Positions 35,490-46,439 of a DNA stretch of 64,000 bases are shown in pieces. Origin of the DNA: Tanypteryx hageni (lineage: Eukaryota; Arthropoda; Insecta; Odonata; Petaluridae); assembly GCA_028673005.1 (NCBI GenBank), contig CM054116.1, positions 147,991,173 to 148,055,172 of the forward strand, in the 5' to 3' direction. Under the pieces are notes generated by a model. That model saw only the letters and a program-made list of their open reading frames with translations, ran no database searches and was not told where the DNA came from. How positions within the stretch are numbered: the stretch's first letter is position 1; the number at the start of each line of letters is the position of its first letter. Made by a program: the position numbers and the translations under genes.

Positions 35490-37885
35490 CTTGTAGTTCG
35501 GGCTGGACATTAGTATCCTCCTATATGTTATCATTATATATAGAAGTTTATTACAGAGGAGGATATAACATACTAGTAGAAGGTGCTTGCATACTGCAAG
35601 CATTTCATCTCACCTTGAAAAAACATTAATTTTTTAGAGAGATATTTCATCATGGGAAATATTTCTTTAATTCAAACGATTTCTCATAGGGACCAAATTC
35701 CTTTTTTCCTTATGGGACAATAATGGAGTAAAACAGTTGCTAATTTTTGCAATTTTATAAATATTATACGTTTTCCACATTGGATTAACAATGCCACATA
35801 TTTATGCCAAATGTTAAATTTGTAGCACATTTAGAATTGAAATAACATTTATCTAATTGTTTCAATTTAAATAATTTTCAACGGCCGCAATAAGAATTTC
35901 GCAGATACTTTGAAATGTTTATTCGTTTAAATAGACTAAACTCTAAATAACTTGAAAATTTCAGCTCTCTAACTCGCCCCCTAGTATCTAAACATTGACC
36001 AATTTGTTGAAATTTTAAGAACATTTAACTGCCAAACAAATTAAAATATCAAAATTTGTATAATTCCTATTTCGTTTTTTTACATATCCTACATATAAAA
36101 ATAATTTCAGCTCCATAGCGCATTTGTAAGTACATAAACCTTGAAAATTTGTTTAAACAATTGCGAATTTTTAGCGACCGCATTGTTGCACTTTTTCACA
36201 ATTTTCCTTTTTTCTAGTCGGTTTTGCACAAATTCCTAACTAAGAAAAAAATTTCGAATCTCCAGTCCATCTGGAAGTGCCTAAACATTAGTATCCTCCT
36301 ATCATTATATATAGACGTTTCTTACAGAGGAGGAGGATACTAATGTTTATGCACTTCCAGATGAGCTGGAGATTCGAAATTTTTTCTTAGGTAGGATTTC
36401 GTGCAAAACCGACCAGAAAAAACGAAAATCTTGAAAAAGTGCAACAATGCGGCCGCAAAAAACTCGCAAGAGTTTAAATAAATTTTCAAGGTTTATGTAT
36501 TTTCGAATTTGCTATGCAGCTGAAACTTTTTTTAGAGGTAGGATTTGTTAAAAAAACGAAATAGGGATTATAGAAATTTTGATATTTTAATTTGTTTGGC
36601 AGTTAAAAAAATCTTAAAGTTTAAACAAATAGATAGCTAGGTACTATGGGATGAGCTATGAGGCTCAAATTTTCAAATTATTTACAGAGTAGTAAACTTG
36701 CACAAATAAACATTTCAATTTTACCATATATGTATTGCGGCGGCCGTTAAAAATTATTTAAATTTAAACAATTAGAAAAATATTATTTTATTTCTAGAAG
36801 TGCTACAACTTTAAAATTTGGCTAAAATGTGTAGCATTAGAACCTTATAATGAAGGAAGTGTAAAATTTTTAAAATTGCGACATTTGGAGATTGTTTTAA
36901 ACTATTATTCTTACATGTGGGAAAAACGAAAATCGCTGCAGAAATGAAATCTTTAGAATTAAAAGACTATTTGTAATGTTGAAATTTCTGTCTGAAAAAT
37001 GAATGTTCTTTTAATGTGAGATGAAATGCTTGCAGAATGCAAGCACCTTTTACTAGTCATTATATATAGACGTTCCTTACAGAGGAGGAGGATACTAATG
37101 TTTAGGCACTTCCAGATGAGCTGCAGTTCCAAAATTTTTTTCTTAGGTAGGATTTTGTGCAAAATAACTAGAAAATACGAAAATCTTCAAAAAGTACAAC
37201 AATGCGGCCGTTAAAAATTCGCAATCGTTTTTAAAAAATTTCAAGGTTTATGTATTTCCGAATGTGCTACGGAGCTGAAATTTTTTTTAGAGGTAGGATT
37301 TGTAAAAAACCAAATAGGGATTATACAAATTTTGATATTTTAATTTGTTTAGCAGTTACAAATTCTTAAAGTTTAAACAAATAGGTAAATGTTTAGATAC
37401 TACTGGTCGAGGTAGAGACCTGAAATTTTAAAGTTATTTAGAATTTAGTCTATATAAACGAATAAACACTTCAATGTATCCATGAAATTCTTATTGCGGC
37501 TGTTAAAAATTATTTAAATTTAAACAATTAGATAAATGTTATTTCACTTCTAAATGTGCTACAAATTTAAAATTTTGCAGAAATGTGTGGCATTATTAAC
37601 CCAATATGGAAGAAGTATAATATTTCTAACATTACAAAAATTAGCAATTGTTTTACTCCATTATTGTTCTATAAGGAAAAAAGGATTATCGGTCCTGAGG
37701 AGAAATCTTTTGAATTAAAAAAATTTTTCCCATGATGAAATATCTCTCTAAAAATTAATGCTTTTTCAAAGTGAGATGAAATGCTTGCAGTATGCAAGCA
37801 CCTTCTGTTAGTATGTTATATCCTCCTCCTCTATAAGAAACATCTATATATAATTATATGTTATATCCTCCTCCTCTGTATGTAA

Positions 37886-37939
<54 letters not shown>

Positions 37940-37985
37940 ATATCCTCCTCTGTAAGGAACGTCTATATATATAATGATACATGAA
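35490..37985. repeat. Family R cluster 1 (three units, two orientations)
   Basis: Three ~0.72-kb units are visible: orientation A at about 35560-36300, then two orientation-B units at about 36335-37056 and 37088-37812. Orientation A begins CTAGTAGAAGGTGCTTGCA and ends CATTAGTATCCTCC. The first two units form a long head-to-head inverted repeat. Linkers between units contain TATATATAGACGTTCCTTAC and AGAGGAGGA words. At 37890-37936 a (TA)n tract follows a linker. No open frame of note lies in any unit. Confidence 0.8.
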
Positions 37986-38372
37986 ATTGATGGAATAAAG
38001 CGATCAAAAGATCCTATGCAGACAGGCATAAGCTATAATGTTGGGAATAGTTTTGAAATGAGAAAAAAGTCTGCTATGACCGGGAATCAAACCCAGGTCT
38101 TCCACCTGCCAGGCGGATATTCTACCACTGAACTATCGTAGCAGATCAATTTTCTCGTTTCTGAATGCGGATGTTTTCTTGGTTGGGACGGAACTAGCCA
38201 AGCTAGTATCAAACTGCCCCACCGGATGTCCTCGAAGAGATACACTGAAGAAAACTCCTCCCTCTCAAATAGTGAGATTGCCAAGCAAGAAATTGATGGA
38301 ATAAAGCAATCTATAGATCCTATGCAGACAGGCATAAGCTATAATGTTGGGAATAATTTTGAAACAAGAAAA
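37983..38372. repeat. ~85-bp direct repeats bracketing a tRNA-like gene
   Basis: GAAATTGATGGAATAAAG at 37983 and again at 38288 starts two copies of about 85 bp (through GGCATAAGCTATAATGTTGG), 305 bp apart. The spacer includes the tRNA-like sequence at 38073-38142. This looks like one and a fraction units of a tandem repeat with an internal tRNA-like segment. Confidence 0.7.
38073..38142 (-). tRNA. tRNA-Gly-like sequence with GGC anticodon (likely pseudo)
   Basis: On the minus strand 70 nt fold as a cloverleaf: acceptor GCTACGA/TCATAGC (one C-A mismatch), D arm GTTC...GAAT with AGTGGTA loop, anticodon arm with loop CTGGCAG, and T arm CTGGG-TTTGATT-CCCGG. A- and B-box promoter words are intact. 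The body is closest to tRNA-Gly(GCC), but the anticodon reads GGC, which would decode an alanine codon. The mismatch, odd anticodon and repeat context favour a tRNA pseudogene or SINE head over a working tRNA. Confidence 0.6.
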
Positions 38373-39269
38373 AAGTGCATCGAGTTTATTGTATTGGTCA
38401 ATTGATTTGAGTAAGGATAGGTTTTCTGTGGTGATAGGATGGTGAGTGTCAAAAATATGAGTTGCAATGCTTGATTTGTATATTTTTCATGTGTCTGCAT
38501 GTGCGTGTCTCTTTTTGACTTAGGTCCTGCGACGGTGTTTACCAGCAACCTGCAGCATGAGTGTGAGTATTCTCTTCCTTCCCATGGATGGTATGGAAGA
38601 CGACTTGTTCGAATTTGAATAAGTTGTGATGAATAAACAGGACAGCAAGAATAAGGGAAGGAAACAGAGGAGAGGGAGATGTAAGTAGTAAATTTACTTT
38701 TTTTATTCGTCCTCTTAATGTTAGCTTGTTATACACATGTAAAACGTTTTTTGTAAGTGAACCTAATTTTTTTAGGGGTCATCTTAAATTCAAGGTCGTC
38801 CTCCTTTCTGATAAATACATTATATTTATTCGCTTCATTTAACAGTTTACCCATTGAAGCTTCACTTACATATCGGTAAGAATTAAAATCAGAATTTCTT
38901 TAGTACAGAGAGCTTCAATGTATACAATATGCTATATTAATTTCAGTTAGTATTTAAATGAAAGTCTTACATTATAATGTTAAATGACATTAATATAGAT
39001 GCTGTAAATGTCTAAGTTTCATTTGATTATCGGTAATTATATTTAATTTAGATTTTATTCCAATTAAAGTTACAATATAATCAAGTTCATTGAATCTGAA
39101 AGAGAATATTATGATTTAACTCGAGAACCGAATGTACCATTATTTAAAGTAAATAAGAGGCACGTAGCATGGATTATGATTGGAAAATGTGAGAGAAAAT
39201 GACGAGTGATTGATTAATTAAATGTGATTAATAATTAAATTAATTATTGGAAGTCATTACTGGTTTTAT

Positions 39270-39489
39270 GGCTAGAATAATTCACTTTATCCCACGTGTA
39301 AAAATTGACATGCCAAATGATTCAGCAATTCCTTTTAACATGCATTGCAGATAATTCGCGATCAAACTGTCTTATGCCATGAGAATAAATAAATTGCAAG
39401 GCCAAACCTTAGCCAAAGTTGGCATTATTATGCCTGAACCTTGGTTTACACATGGAACTATGTGGGGTGTTCAAGAATTCGAACACTAA
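39270..39489 (+). pseudogene. Helitron helicase C-terminal fragment
   Basis: The frame reads FIPRVKIDMPNDSAIPF, then after a stop AIKLSYAMRINKLQGQTLAK and VGIIMPEPWFTHG. The INK-QGQTL and PEP-FTHG words are the hallmark motifs V-VI of Pif1-type helicases in Helitron RepHel proteins. An in-frame TAA lies near 39351 and the final V-LSR block is corrupted. No Helitron terminal hairpin was identified. Confidence 0.78.
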
Positions 39490-39633
39490 ATTGTATATGA
39501 AGAAATTTTGCAAATTAAATAATAACAGAATTGAAATAGGCCCAGAGCCAGACTGTGAACATGTGTAGGCCTGGTAAATATTGACCAAATAGACCTACTT
39601 GTTTCTTTTCTTATTTTAAAAACATACACTCAA

Positions 39634-39638
<5 letters not shown>

Positions 39639-39700
<62 letters not shown>

Positions 39701-39863
39701 CTTAGGAAAAGAAAAGGTAGTGATGAGGGTGGCAACAAGGTGTTGAGGGAAGCCCAGCGGACACTCACCAAGTTGAGGACCAAGCTGGCAGGCTGCTGGG
39801 GGCGTCGAAGAGACACGTAAAACACACGAACACAAAAACACACGCAAGCTTATCGGGCCTAAG

Positions 39864-39917
<54 letters not shown>
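39639..39917. repeat. Penelope-like tail arm between two (TA)n tracts
   Basis: (TA)n runs at 39639-39698 and 39866-39917 enclose a ~168-bp segment starting TTAACTTAGGAAAAG and ending GCTTATCGGGCCTAAGCC. The segment is the same family as 30432-30580 and 44511-44810. Long open frames here merely translate the TA repeat. Confidence 0.7.
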
Positions 39918-39923
<6 letters not shown>

Positions 39924-40166
39924 ATTTTCATGAGATACAATAATTATGAAATACATCAGACTTATAGATACGTCATACAGAATACGAAATAGACCAAGAA
40001 AATTACACTTTAATCTAATAGTTTTTGATGTAATACTTTTCTGTCATTATATCTATGACATCTTCATTTTTTAAATATCTTTCTCGCATTTCTTCAGTTT
40101 TTGGGGCAATAAAAACTGCTTCATCATTTACTATTATACAAAACTCTTGAAAGTAAGAAGTCGAAA

Positions 40167-41957
40167 ATGGATCATAGAGAAGCAAGATCTCCTGCACCTG
40201 GAACTTCGCAATCTGTACCATCCGAAGAATTTGATTCTGGCTCCACAGTTGCTGATAACACTTTGTCTGTCATCGAAAGCGATGTTGGGCAGCAAGAGCT
40301 AACGGACGCACTTCATTTCTTCAACCAGTTGTTTAGGAATAATGAGCTTATTACTGACAACGTTAGCCCGCAATTTCTTACCAAAATAAGATCTTGGGAC
40401 GAGAAATTTACGGATGCATATGTAAAATGCTGTGCAAAATGGAGTTCACAATTGAGGGAGAACTCTTTGACTGCATTGAGGATATTGGTGAGGAGGTTAT
40501 GGAGGAAATTTCTGATGAAAGAGAGACAAAAGCTTCACAATCAGAGGAATCCTCCAGATCGTCGATTAGTGACAACTATCAACAGACAAATGACCTTATA
40601 AAATATCTTCCCTAACTTATTATTTTTTCGATAGGTTAAAGTTGTTAAACTCACAGAGCTACACCCCAAATGGTCTCTTCAAATGCTCCGACGAATTATC
40701 ACCCAAAATTTGGAAGATTGGCACCAATTATGGAGATGGAAGAGGCAAATCGAACAAGGAGAAACCAAGTTCCACAAATACCAGATGATAAATGCAATGG
40801 TGTATGACCATTTTGTGGAAGCAAGGGAGAATTTGAATCCTGTCTCTTCAAAAGATATACGGCAATGGGCGATTTCTGGTGCTGTACAATACACTAGACC
40901 GGACTTTAATTTTAAAGCATCAAAGAATTGGGTGGCAAAATTTAAGACGCAGAATAAAATTCATCAGCAATATGTGACAAGATATGTGTCGCACAAGGAA
41001 ATGACTTCTTTGGGAAAATTAATGAAAGCAGCAGAACTATTTCAAGTGAAAATATTAGCCATTTCTCCAGAATTTGATCCTATGTTATCAACACTGATCA
41101 AACAGGATTCGAGTATCTTCTCATGAGTAAGCGAACCGTATCTCATCAAGTTGAAAAGGTAACCAAAGCCACTGTGTCACAGTTAAATAAATTAACACAT
41201 TCTTACACAGTGCAATATGCAATGACCCTATCTGGAAAGCTACTGTCAAAGGTGTTTGTGTGTTTAAAGGAAGTGGGTGGAAAATTTAGTCCTCGAGTAC
41301 AGCAAGAAGTGAACTGAATAATTGCAGACTACAGCAACATTTGCATTACGGCTACAAAATCAGGGAAGCTCACTAGAGAAACATATAATCAATTTTTGGT
41401 TGAAGTTCTCCAACCTTACGTGAAAAACCAGCCATTTCTCTATGTTGTAGATTCCTGGACTGGTCAAACAAGTCATAATATGTACAATCAAAAGTTTTAT
41501 GATGAGGATAACATTCCTACGTGTAAGCTCAAAATTATTTCCTCCCAAGTGTACTCCTATATGCCAGCCTTGCAATGTGTATTTTTACTGCCAGGTGAAA
41601 ATTTATGCAAGAAAAATACAAAACTGTTGTTTCCTTCTGGCACAAAATAGGTCTTTAACAAGTAGGGAGGACGCCATTAAAATACAATCCATAATACACA
41701 ACCAATTGCAGGCAACAATATTTTGTAAGATGATTCGATATGCATGGTATGCCTCAAAATTATCTGAGCATGAAGTATTTTTAAATGTCAATGACGTGGC
41801 TTTCCCTGCAGAAGTCAATTTAACAAGATGTAATTGTGGACAATATTCGTTCATAAGATGTGCATGGTGCCGAAAGTGTTCATGTTTTAAATGTTTTTAT
41901 GATAATATCTCCCTAAAGATTGTGCACAACATATTTCCTAATAAGAGTTTTCAATAA
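40167..41957 (+). pseudogene. CENP-B-like DDE transposase with C-terminal Cys cluster
   Basis: A transposase-like protein is spread over three frames. After an acidic N-terminal region (frame break near 40437), VKVVKLTELHPKW begins at 40637 and leads into a Tc5/CENP-B-like helix-turn-helix (FKASKNWVAKFKTQNKIHQQY near 40910-40975). The core includes YTVQYAMTLSGKLLSKVFVCLKE, VVDSWTGQ (candidate catalytic Asp near 41455), and PICQPCNVYFYCQVK near 41560-41600. The C-terminus has a CNCGQYSFIRCAWCRKCSCFKCF cysteine cluster (41832-41905). The family is widespread in arthropods as uncharacterised transposases. Frame breaks near 40437, 41123, 41317 and 41560 make it a pseudogene; a TAA just upstream of 40637 is unexplained. 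Confidence 0.68.
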
Positions 41958-42054
41958 AATGAATTTCTTGAGTGTGCAAAAATATTGTCAAGTATTTAGT
42001 ACATTTTGTTCTGTATTCCTCCTTTCAAATCTCTTCATGCATTGATCATGATTA

Positions 42055-42400
42055 TAAAGCGAATGGGTAGCGATCTGTAAAATTATGTTCATGAAGAATT
42101 ACGCTGAAGAAACTAGTAGTTATGATGCATGGAATAATTTTTTAAAAATGTTGTGCAAGTTATATCGGCGATATGCTGGAAATTGCGAAAAAAATTTAAA
42201 AAATCAGAGGAAAAAATTTTGGTCCCTTTGGGAATTGAACCCCGGCAAAAATATTTGAAATCCTGCTCGTTTCCCCTGCACCACCACTCTTTGCTGATTT
42301 TTAAAGGACTTCTACAGTTCTTATTTCATTGGCTCTCGGATTGTGATTTTCAAAGGGCATTTTCTTGTAAATGGCATCGAGTTGACACCTAGGTATAAAT
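42055..42400 (-). mobile_element. tRNA-derived SINE, copy 1
   Basis: On the minus strand an A-box-like TGGTGCAGGGG (42273-42283) and B-box GGTTCAATTCC (42231-42241) have tRNA-like spacing. The rest aligns along its length with the copy at 45430-45775, including GCGAATGGGT at one end and CTCTCGG, TTTTCAAAGGGCATTTTCT at the other. The copies differ by many substitutions, so this is an old family. It has no coding capacity. Confidence 0.75.
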
Positions 42401-42441
42401 AGGAGTCCACTATTTTGCATATAGTTTCATTCTGCAAAGTC

Positions 42442-42765
42442 TCAATCTGATGCGAGTGTCACACCTTGTGGGCTTCCCCTGTCAGCCACAAAAGTGGTCT
42501 GAGTGATAGGTTGAGGAAGAGGCTCTCCCATTCCCCAATTGGCATATGAGGACACCATTCGCGTGCCCATCGCAGTACCTCTAATTTGAAGGTAGTGGTG
42601 CCCACCAAAGGAGAAGTTGCTCATTTTGAGCACCATTTCGGCCAAGTCTAATCAGATATGGGAGGAGTCCAGGACTTGACGGAGGGCAGAGAGTCCATCA
42701 TCGTGGGGAATGTTTGTGTAGAGGGAGCAGACATCGATAGTGGCCAAAATGGTATTGGGTAGGAG
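42442..42765 (-). pseudogene. Penelope-like reverse transcriptase fragment
   Basis: The minus strand reads LATIDVCSLYTNIPHDDGL (about 42690-42745), then after a frame change [20 protein letters not shown] and [14 protein letters not shown] (about 42530-42640). These are RT motifs of Penelope-like elements, where the usual form has APSYAN. The fingers and GIY-YIG endonuclease parts are not seen. It is bordered by the GGTAAATG-rich insertion at 42762. Confidence 0.82.
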
Positions 42766-43384
42766 AGAATATATATATATCACGGTAAATGTGTGTAGTC
42801 TGGTAAATGTGTACATTTCCCGGTTAATGTTCACATTTACCACCAAGTTCAGTAAATGTAAGTATAATATACTTTTACCACTTGGATTGGGGAAAAGTAC
42901 ATAATTGCCTCGAGACTGGTAAATGTGGATAAATTTCGAAGCACAGGCCACAACATGGTGGCGTCACGAACATCTGTTGCAGTTTAGAAGTACGGTAAAT
43001 GTGCAATGTCCGGTAAATGTGTAAATTTCCTGGTAAATGTGCACAACTAACTAAACTAAATTTGAACATGAAGGAAAATTTTACTCGGCCCCACTGGGTT
43101 GGGTAAGTTAGTCGAAGTTTTTTTGGTTCCTCCTAATGTTCACTGTGTTCCCACCTTGGGTTGGGAAGCATTCATCTTAATATATACCAGTGGAGCCGAA
43201 CCCTTGATAATTTTTGTTATAAATTAACATAATTATTAAAGTGTAGCATTTCTCATTCTTACTTATTTCCACATTTACCAAGGCACATTGGTAAAAGTGC
43301 ACATTTACAGGTAAATGCACACATTTCCTGATTACGTACCTTTACCATAACACACACCCACACATATATATATAAATATATATT
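42762..43384. repeat. GGTAAATGTG-rich element with TA-rich inverted ends
   Basis: The motif GGTAAATGTG or its complement occurs about a dozen times, with both orientations represented, concentrated at 42783-42845, 42910-43030 and 43265-43350. Outer ends GAGAATATATATAT and, reversed, the same words near 43364-43385 form an inverted terminal repeat. No protein is encoded. The clustered iterons resemble transposase-binding subterminal repeats of a non-autonomous DNA element. Confidence 0.6.
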
Positions 43385-44149
43385 CTCACGATCTCCCCTC
43401 CCCTTTTTGTTCCCTTTCTCTTTTTGAAAGTTTCGTACGGAGGTGGACTTGAGACTTCTTGATAACCCGCAGGCCAAAAAGGACTCTTCTAAACACAACC
43501 CGTCGCATGCGGAATATGGTGGGTTGTTGGGAAAATAGGACGTATGGTACTCTTACTGAGAACATATAGCTTAATACCTCTGAAAGCGATTGGGTGGGAA
43601 AGATAACATTGGGTTAAACTTAAATTCACGAAACACAAAAGAATTTACTAAACAATGAGGACTGTACAACAAAAAACATGCTTCTCATGCGTAAGAGACA
43701 AGCAAAAGCATTACCCAAAATGCAGAAAAAACAAAGAGAAAAATAAACACAAAAGCAAAAAAACACATTCAATGAGCGAATGAGCACATGCAATGGGCAA
43801 ATGAGCAAATAAGCAACTGCGATGGCAAAAGGCCAATTTAATGAACAAGTTTAGAAAATTCAATGAACAATTCTTAGCAAGTACAATGGCAAATAACCGT
43901 CTAACGCTATCTGACGCCGTTAGCGATTGCCGAGTTTTAACGGACTAATGGCCGGCGAACGGTGCCGTGGCAAAAGGCCAATTTGCTTTCCGGTCACGCC
44001 TTTTATAGGTCCCCCTTAGTACCCGGGGATCAAGTTAAAATAGGTGGCATCTCCATGCCACACATTGCTCTGGTCCCACTAGCGGAGGGTCTACTTTGGC
44101 GGAGTTTTTGAACATTGCGAATTTCGTTTCCTCACAATATCTATATATA
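43385..44149. other. Unassigned, partly GC-rich segment
   Basis: No gene is recognised. 43790-44110 is GC-richer than its surroundings, repeats GGCAAAAGGCCAATTT (near 43825 and 43970), and contains ACGCCTTTTATAGGTCC, a possible core-promoter-like or LTR-like sequence. I cannot assign it. Confidence 0.3.
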
Positions 44150-44810
44150 TAACAGCTTACGGAAAAGGAAAGGTAAAATGGATATATGGATGGCAACAAG
44201 CTGTTGGGATGAGGAAGCCCAGTGAACACTCACCAATCAGACGACTTCAGGATGGCGAGGCCCTGGGGATGTCGAAGCGACACACGTAAAAGAACACTAA
44301 AACAACACAGAAACATCACAAATGTAGAAGCTTTCGGAGTTATTCCTTCATCAGCTACAGAGAGAGAATGTTTGTGATGTTTCTGTGTTGTTTTAGTGTT
44401 CTTTTACGAGTGTCGCTTCGACATTCCCAGGGCCTCGCCAACTTGAAGTCGTCTGATTGGTGAGTGTTCACTGGGCTTCCTCATCCCAACATCTTGTTGC
44501 CATATATATATATATAAACTTAAGGAAAAGAAAAGATAGTGATGAAGGTGGCAACAAGGTGTTGAAGAAAGCCCAGCAGACACCAAGTTATATTTTATAT
44601 ATATGTTACTCTTTCGCTGAAGAAGGACATAGGCCCGATAAGCTTGCATGTTTATTTGTGTTTTTATGTGTTCGTGTGTTTTACGTGTCTCTTTGATGCC
44701 CGACGCCCCCAGCAGCCTGCCAACTTGGTAAGTGTCCACTGGGCTTCCCTCAACACCTTGTTGCCACTCTCATCACTTACCTTTTCTTTTCCTTAAGTTA
44801 ATACATACAT
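44150..44810. mobile_element. Two Penelope-like inverted tail pairs
   Basis: Pair 1: about 44201-44322 and 44371-44503 are near-complete reverse complements (ACACTAAAACAACACAGAAA mirrored), with a ~48-nt loop. Pair 2: about 44513-44590 and 44715-44800 (CTTAAGGAAAAGAAAAG mirrored), with a longer loop carrying CGCTGAAGAAGGACATAGG. Arms begin next to short (TA)n runs. The inverted tails, CTGAAGA/CTGATGA words and nearby RT fragment fit Penelope-like element termini. Confidence 0.68.
44332..44354 (-). ncRNA. Hammerhead-ribozyme-like core
   Basis: On the minus strand CTGATGA (44354-44348) and CGAAA (44336-44332) are separated by a short AGGAATAACTC segment that can form a 3-bp GGA/TCC helix II only with one bulged A. 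CUGANGA and GAAA are the two conserved strands of hammerhead ribozymes, which Penelope-like elements are known to carry. The cleavage-site strand was not confidently located, so activity is doubtful. Confidence 0.45.
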
Positions 44811-44829
44811 ACATACATATATATATATA

Positions 44830-46215
44830 CAGTAAAACCCCTATTTAACGAATCACTGGGGGATTAGAATATATTTCACTAAATCGAGGTTTTCATTAAA
44901 TGGAGGTTTTCAATTAAAATGAGTTAAATTTATCTTTTTTGCTTGTGTATTAGTTCCATTATATAATACCAGAATAAGGCCACTGAAAATGGTCTCTATA
45001 ATAAAAATCCATTTTTCAATTTTGTATGCACAATACTTATATTAATACTTTTAAAATAAACATTTATAAACAAATTCCAGTGACAAACAAGCCTTATTGC
45101 TATTGAATATGAAAATTTCTGTAATGAATCATTCATATGATTACAAAAAATAATTTCAAAATTTTAAAAGTATTTTCAAAATTGACAAATCTTGAAACAA
45201 TTTTTCATCCCTCCTTTAAAAAGCTTCATCATACAACATTAAATAGAAAATATTAAAATATATTTGGAATTTCACAAAAAATATCAAAATTATTCAAAAA
45301 CCAAGCATACATAGAAACAAGAAAATTATTTATTAAAATAGTCCAGCAAACTTGTTTGCTTCTTCTGGCAGGTGCTCTGAACATTCAGAACTTCTCGCTC
45401 CAAAGAAATCATGATCAATACATGACGAGATGGTAAAGCGAATGGGTGATCCGTAAAATTATGTTCGTTAAGAATTACGGTGAAGAATTACGATGAAGAA
45501 AATAGTGGTTATAATGCATTGAATACATTTTTTAAATGGTTTGCATGTTTTATCGATGATATGCTGGAAATTGCGAACAAATTTAAAAAAACCGGAGAAA
45601 AAAATATTGGTCCCTTCGGGAATCGAACCCCGGCAAAAATATTTGAAATCCAACTCATTTTCCCTAGACCAACGCTCCAAGAAAATTAGGAAAGGACTTT
45701 TAACGTTCTTATTTCGATGACTCTCGGATCGTGATTTTCAAAGGGCATTTTCTCGTAAACGACGTCGAGTATATAGCACACTATGACAACAGGTAACTGA
45801 GCGTGATACCAGAAATGAGGAACATACGAGCAGGATTCATTACATTGTAGGATTTACGGTTTCCTTGCGGCTGCTACCGTCTTAGCAGACAATGTAGCCG
45901 CTTGCGCATGATGAGCCATTCACAATGTTTTGTGCGTATATCGTAATTTTTACGTACAATATGTTTCTTTTGTGATTCCTTTTTGCACATGGAAAAGTTT
46001 ACTAAATGCGGGAAGCGTCAAATAAAAATTGAAGTACGAGTACATAATATTTTTTCACTAAATGCGGGTTTTTCACTAAATCGGGTTTCACTAAATCGGG
46101 TTTCACTAGATGCGGGAAAATAATACATTGTTTATATGGAGCTATTGTCGGGACTTGAAAAAATCTTCACTAAATCCGGGATTTCACTAAATGCAGGAAC
46201 ATTAAATCGGGGTTT

Positions 46216-46220
<5 letters not shown>
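44830..46220. mobile_element. Tigger/pogo-type non-autonomous element
   Basis: The ends are CAGTAAAACCCC (44830) and GGGGTTTTACT (to 46219/46220), reverse complements typical of pogo/Tigger elements, with TA on each side within TA-rich DNA. Subterminal iterons of the TTTCACTAAATCGGG type recur at least five times near the right end (46050-46210) and in part at the left. No transposase is present. A SINE copy is inserted at 45430-45775. Confidence 0.78.
45430..45775 (-). mobile_element. tRNA-derived SINE, copy 2
   Basis: This copy has a canonical B-box GGTTCGATTCC (minus, 45619-45629) and A-box-like TGGTCTAGGGA (minus, 45661-45671). It aligns with 42055-42400 through the body, including GTCCCTT-GGGAAT and GTGATTTTCAAAGGGCATTT. 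It sits inside the Tigger-type element, so it is younger than that element. Confidence 0.78.

Positions 46221-46283
<63 letters not shown>
46218..46283. repeat. (TA)n microsatellite
   Basis: An uninterrupted TA run of about 66 bp abuts the right end of the Tigger-type element. Open frames translating as alternating Ile-Tyr are artefacts of this repeat. Confidence 0.95.
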
Positions 46284-46285
<2 letters not shown>

Positions 46286-46439
46286 AAGTGTTTTATAATA
46301 TGCTCATTTACAGGTTTGTATTTCACTCAAAATAAATGCAACCACTAAAATAGAAATTGAATTGAGAGGAAGATTGATAATGAAGGAGAGGAAAAGAAAG
46401 AGTATCAACCAGATCTCAACTGAGAGGAAAGGAAAAGAA

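Noticed and set aside
39638..39956. Open frames of about 100 aa rich in alternating Ile and Tyr (also near 46132-46348)
   Set aside because: They are translations of (TA)n microsatellites and have no independent coding evidence.
43626..44229. LTR retrotransposon or retroviral LTR
   Set aside because: A TATA-like word and GC-rich stretch were suggestive, but no paired repeat, primer-binding site or gag/pol frame was found.
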